NCBI GenBank assembly: GCA_014379925.1
Contig: JACMKY010000252.1
Coordinates: forward strand, 1 to 6,927
DNA: 6,927 nt
Reading direction: 5' to 3'
From: Cytophagales bacterium
GTDB lineage: Bacteria; Bacteroidota; Bacteroidia; Cytophagales; ES-bin-26
The notes below the pieces were generated by a model that was not told the origin of the DNA, did not search any database, and saw only the letters and a program-made list of their open reading frames with translations. The position numbers and the translations under genes are program-made. Shown here in pieces: positions 5,949 to 6,927 of this stretch (positions are counted from its first letter, which is position 1; each line of letters opens with the position of its first letter).

Positions 5949-6812
5949 GTGTACAAACGCATCCACTCCCTTCTGCTGGCAACCGTCTTGATGGCGGCGG
6001 CTGGCTTGGTTTCCGCTCAATCCGGCAAGCCGCTGTATACCTTTCCGCTGGGCGTTGAATCCTACACCTACCGCAACTGGTTTCCCAAGGATGTGGTCGC
6101 CACGCTGGACACCATTCAGAAACTCGGCTTTACCGAGATGGAAGGGGGCGTTCCGCGCGGCATGTCGGCCGAAACCTTTAAAAAACTCCTCGACGAACGT
6201 GGTATCAAGATGCCCGCAACCGGGACTGGTTACGAGCAGATTGTCAAAGAACCGCTGGAGGTCGTTAAACGGGCCAAGGCACTGGGCTCATCCTACGTGA
6301 TGGTGGCCTGGATTCCGCACCAGAAAAGTAATTTTACGCTGGAAAATGCGCAGAAGGCCGTTGAAGACTTTAACCGGGCGGGCAAAATTCTAAAGGAGAA
6401 CGGACTTACCTTCTGCTACCACACCCACGGCTTCGAATTCCAGCCCTATAAAGACGGTACGCTGTTCGACTACCTGGTGCAAAACACCAATCCGGACTAC
6501 GTTTCCTTCGAAATGGACATCCTGTGGACTACCCACGGCGGTGCCGATCCGGTTAAGCTGCTCAACAAGTACGGGAACCGCTGGAAACTGATGCACCTGA
6601 AAGACCTGAAAAAAGGCGTGAAAGGCGACCTCAGTGGCGGAACCCCCCCGGAGAACGACGTGGTGTTGGGACAGGGGCAGATTGACATGCCCGCCGTATT
6701 GAAAGCCGCCAAAAAAGCCGGCATTCAGCATTATTTCATTGAAGACGAAAGCAACCACGAGGACGTGTACGTACCACTGAGCATCGCGTACCTAAAAAAC
6801 GTAAAGGAGTAG
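5949..6812 (+). CDS. Exported xylose-isomerase-like TIM-barrel protein (sugar phosphate isomerase/epimerase family)
   Basis: This 287-residue protein begins with a Sec signal peptide: MYKR, a hydrophobic core to about residue 20, then LVSA with likely cleavage before Gln24 and no lipobox cysteine. It is therefore probably periplasmic. The mature part is a PF01261-type barrel: LGVESYTYR (34-42), YHTHGFEF (157-164), FEMDILW (187-193), MHLKDL (215-220), LGQGQIDM (240-247) and FIEDES (263-268). His158/160, Asp190, His216 and Glu265 are candidate divalent-metal ligands. The GTG at 5949 is chosen because it begins a complete signal peptide; no Shine-Dalgarno is visible, only an AT-rich CCCTTTTTATC leader. 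It follows the mannanase by 72 bases on the same strand and may share its transcript. The family name is misleading here, since an exported enzyme is unlikely to meet a sugar phosphate. Epimerisation, isomerisation or lyase-type action on a free or keto-sugar is possible; the actual substrate is unknown. Confidence 0.85.
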   Translation: MYKRIHSLLLATVLMAAAGLVSAQSGKPLYTFPLGVESYTYRNWFPKDVVATLDTIQKLGFTEMEGGVPRGMSAETFKKLLDERGIKMPATGTGYEQIVKEPLEVVKRAKALGSSYVMVAWIPHQKSNFTLENAQKAVEDFNRAGKILKENGLTFCYHTHGFEFQPYKDGTLFDYLVQNTNPDYVSFEMDILWTTHGGADPVKLLNKYGNRWKLMHLKDLKKGVKGDLSGGTPPENDVVLGQGQIDMPAVLKAAKKAGIQHYFIEDESNHEDVYVPLSIAYLKNVKE

Positions 6813-6927
6813 AAACGGCGCGTTCAGCCCATTTAAAGTACGATCGGAAGGGCCGCGGTCTCGAAACACCAAGGAATTGCGGCCGGACCGTCGACCTGCG
6901 TTGCTACTCCGGGTTATTCAGCCGGTG
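6813..6927. other. Gene-free 3' tail
   Basis: These 115 bases follow the isomerase-like gene. I find no ATG-initiated frame on the plus strand, and all three minus-strand frames meet a stop within the last 25 bases. A weak inverted pair GGCCGC (6851-6856) / GCGGCC (6879-6884) with a 22-base loop is present but lacks a T-run, so I do not call a terminator. Confidence 0.5.

Noticed and set aside
1..6927. CRISPR arrays, tRNA/rRNA genes, insertion sequences or phage genes
   Set aside because: No regularly spaced repeats, RNA-gene-like folds, transposase motifs or terminal repeats were seen on reading both strands.

Overview
The window reads as one co-directional, plus-strand polysaccharide-utilisation locus for beta-1,4-mannan or glucomannan. 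The organism is probably a GC-rich member of the Bacteroidota, likely Cytophagales/Spirosomaceae (Spirosoma- or Larkinella-like). This rests on three things: a C-terminal type IX secretion (T9SS) sorting domain on the secreted enzyme, absence of clear Shine-Dalgarno sequences before the genes, and protein sequences of Cytophagales character. The genus is an inference; no database search was possible.

Layout: (1) 1-1248, the 3' two-thirds of a sodium/solute symporter (SSS family), cut by the left edge. (2) 1287-2510, an intact GH130 phosphorylase of the 4-O-beta-D-mannosyl-D-glucose phosphorylase type. (3) 2507-3754, an intact cellobiose/mannobiose 2-epimerase whose GTG start overlaps the preceding TGA. 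(4) 3756-3800, a GC-rich inverted repeat. (5) 3797-5876, a multi-domain secreted GH26 beta-mannanase (signal peptide, GH26, CBM3, CBM3, T9SS sorting domain) that is broken: the start of the catalytic domain is missing or scrambled and a frameshift interrupts the first CBM3. (6) 5949-6812, an intact exported xylose-isomerase-like TIM-barrel protein. (7) 6813-6927, a 3' tail in which I see no gene.

The gene set matches the mannan pathway described in Bacteroides fragilis: GH26 mannanase releases mannobiose outside, a symporter imports it, 2-epimerase converts Man-Man to Man-Glc, and mannosylglucose phosphorylase yields mannose 1-phosphate and glucose. Uptake and intracellular steps look intact as far as they are visible, while the only polymer-cleaving enzyme here looks disabled. 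The main biological point is therefore either genuine loss of the extracellular step (a scavenger that uses mannobiose released by others) or an assembly/sequencing fault at about 3797-3900 and 4821-4827. I see no wholly new system. The most interesting items are the decayed mannanase, the hairpin over its presumed start, and the exported isomerase-like protein of unknown substrate.
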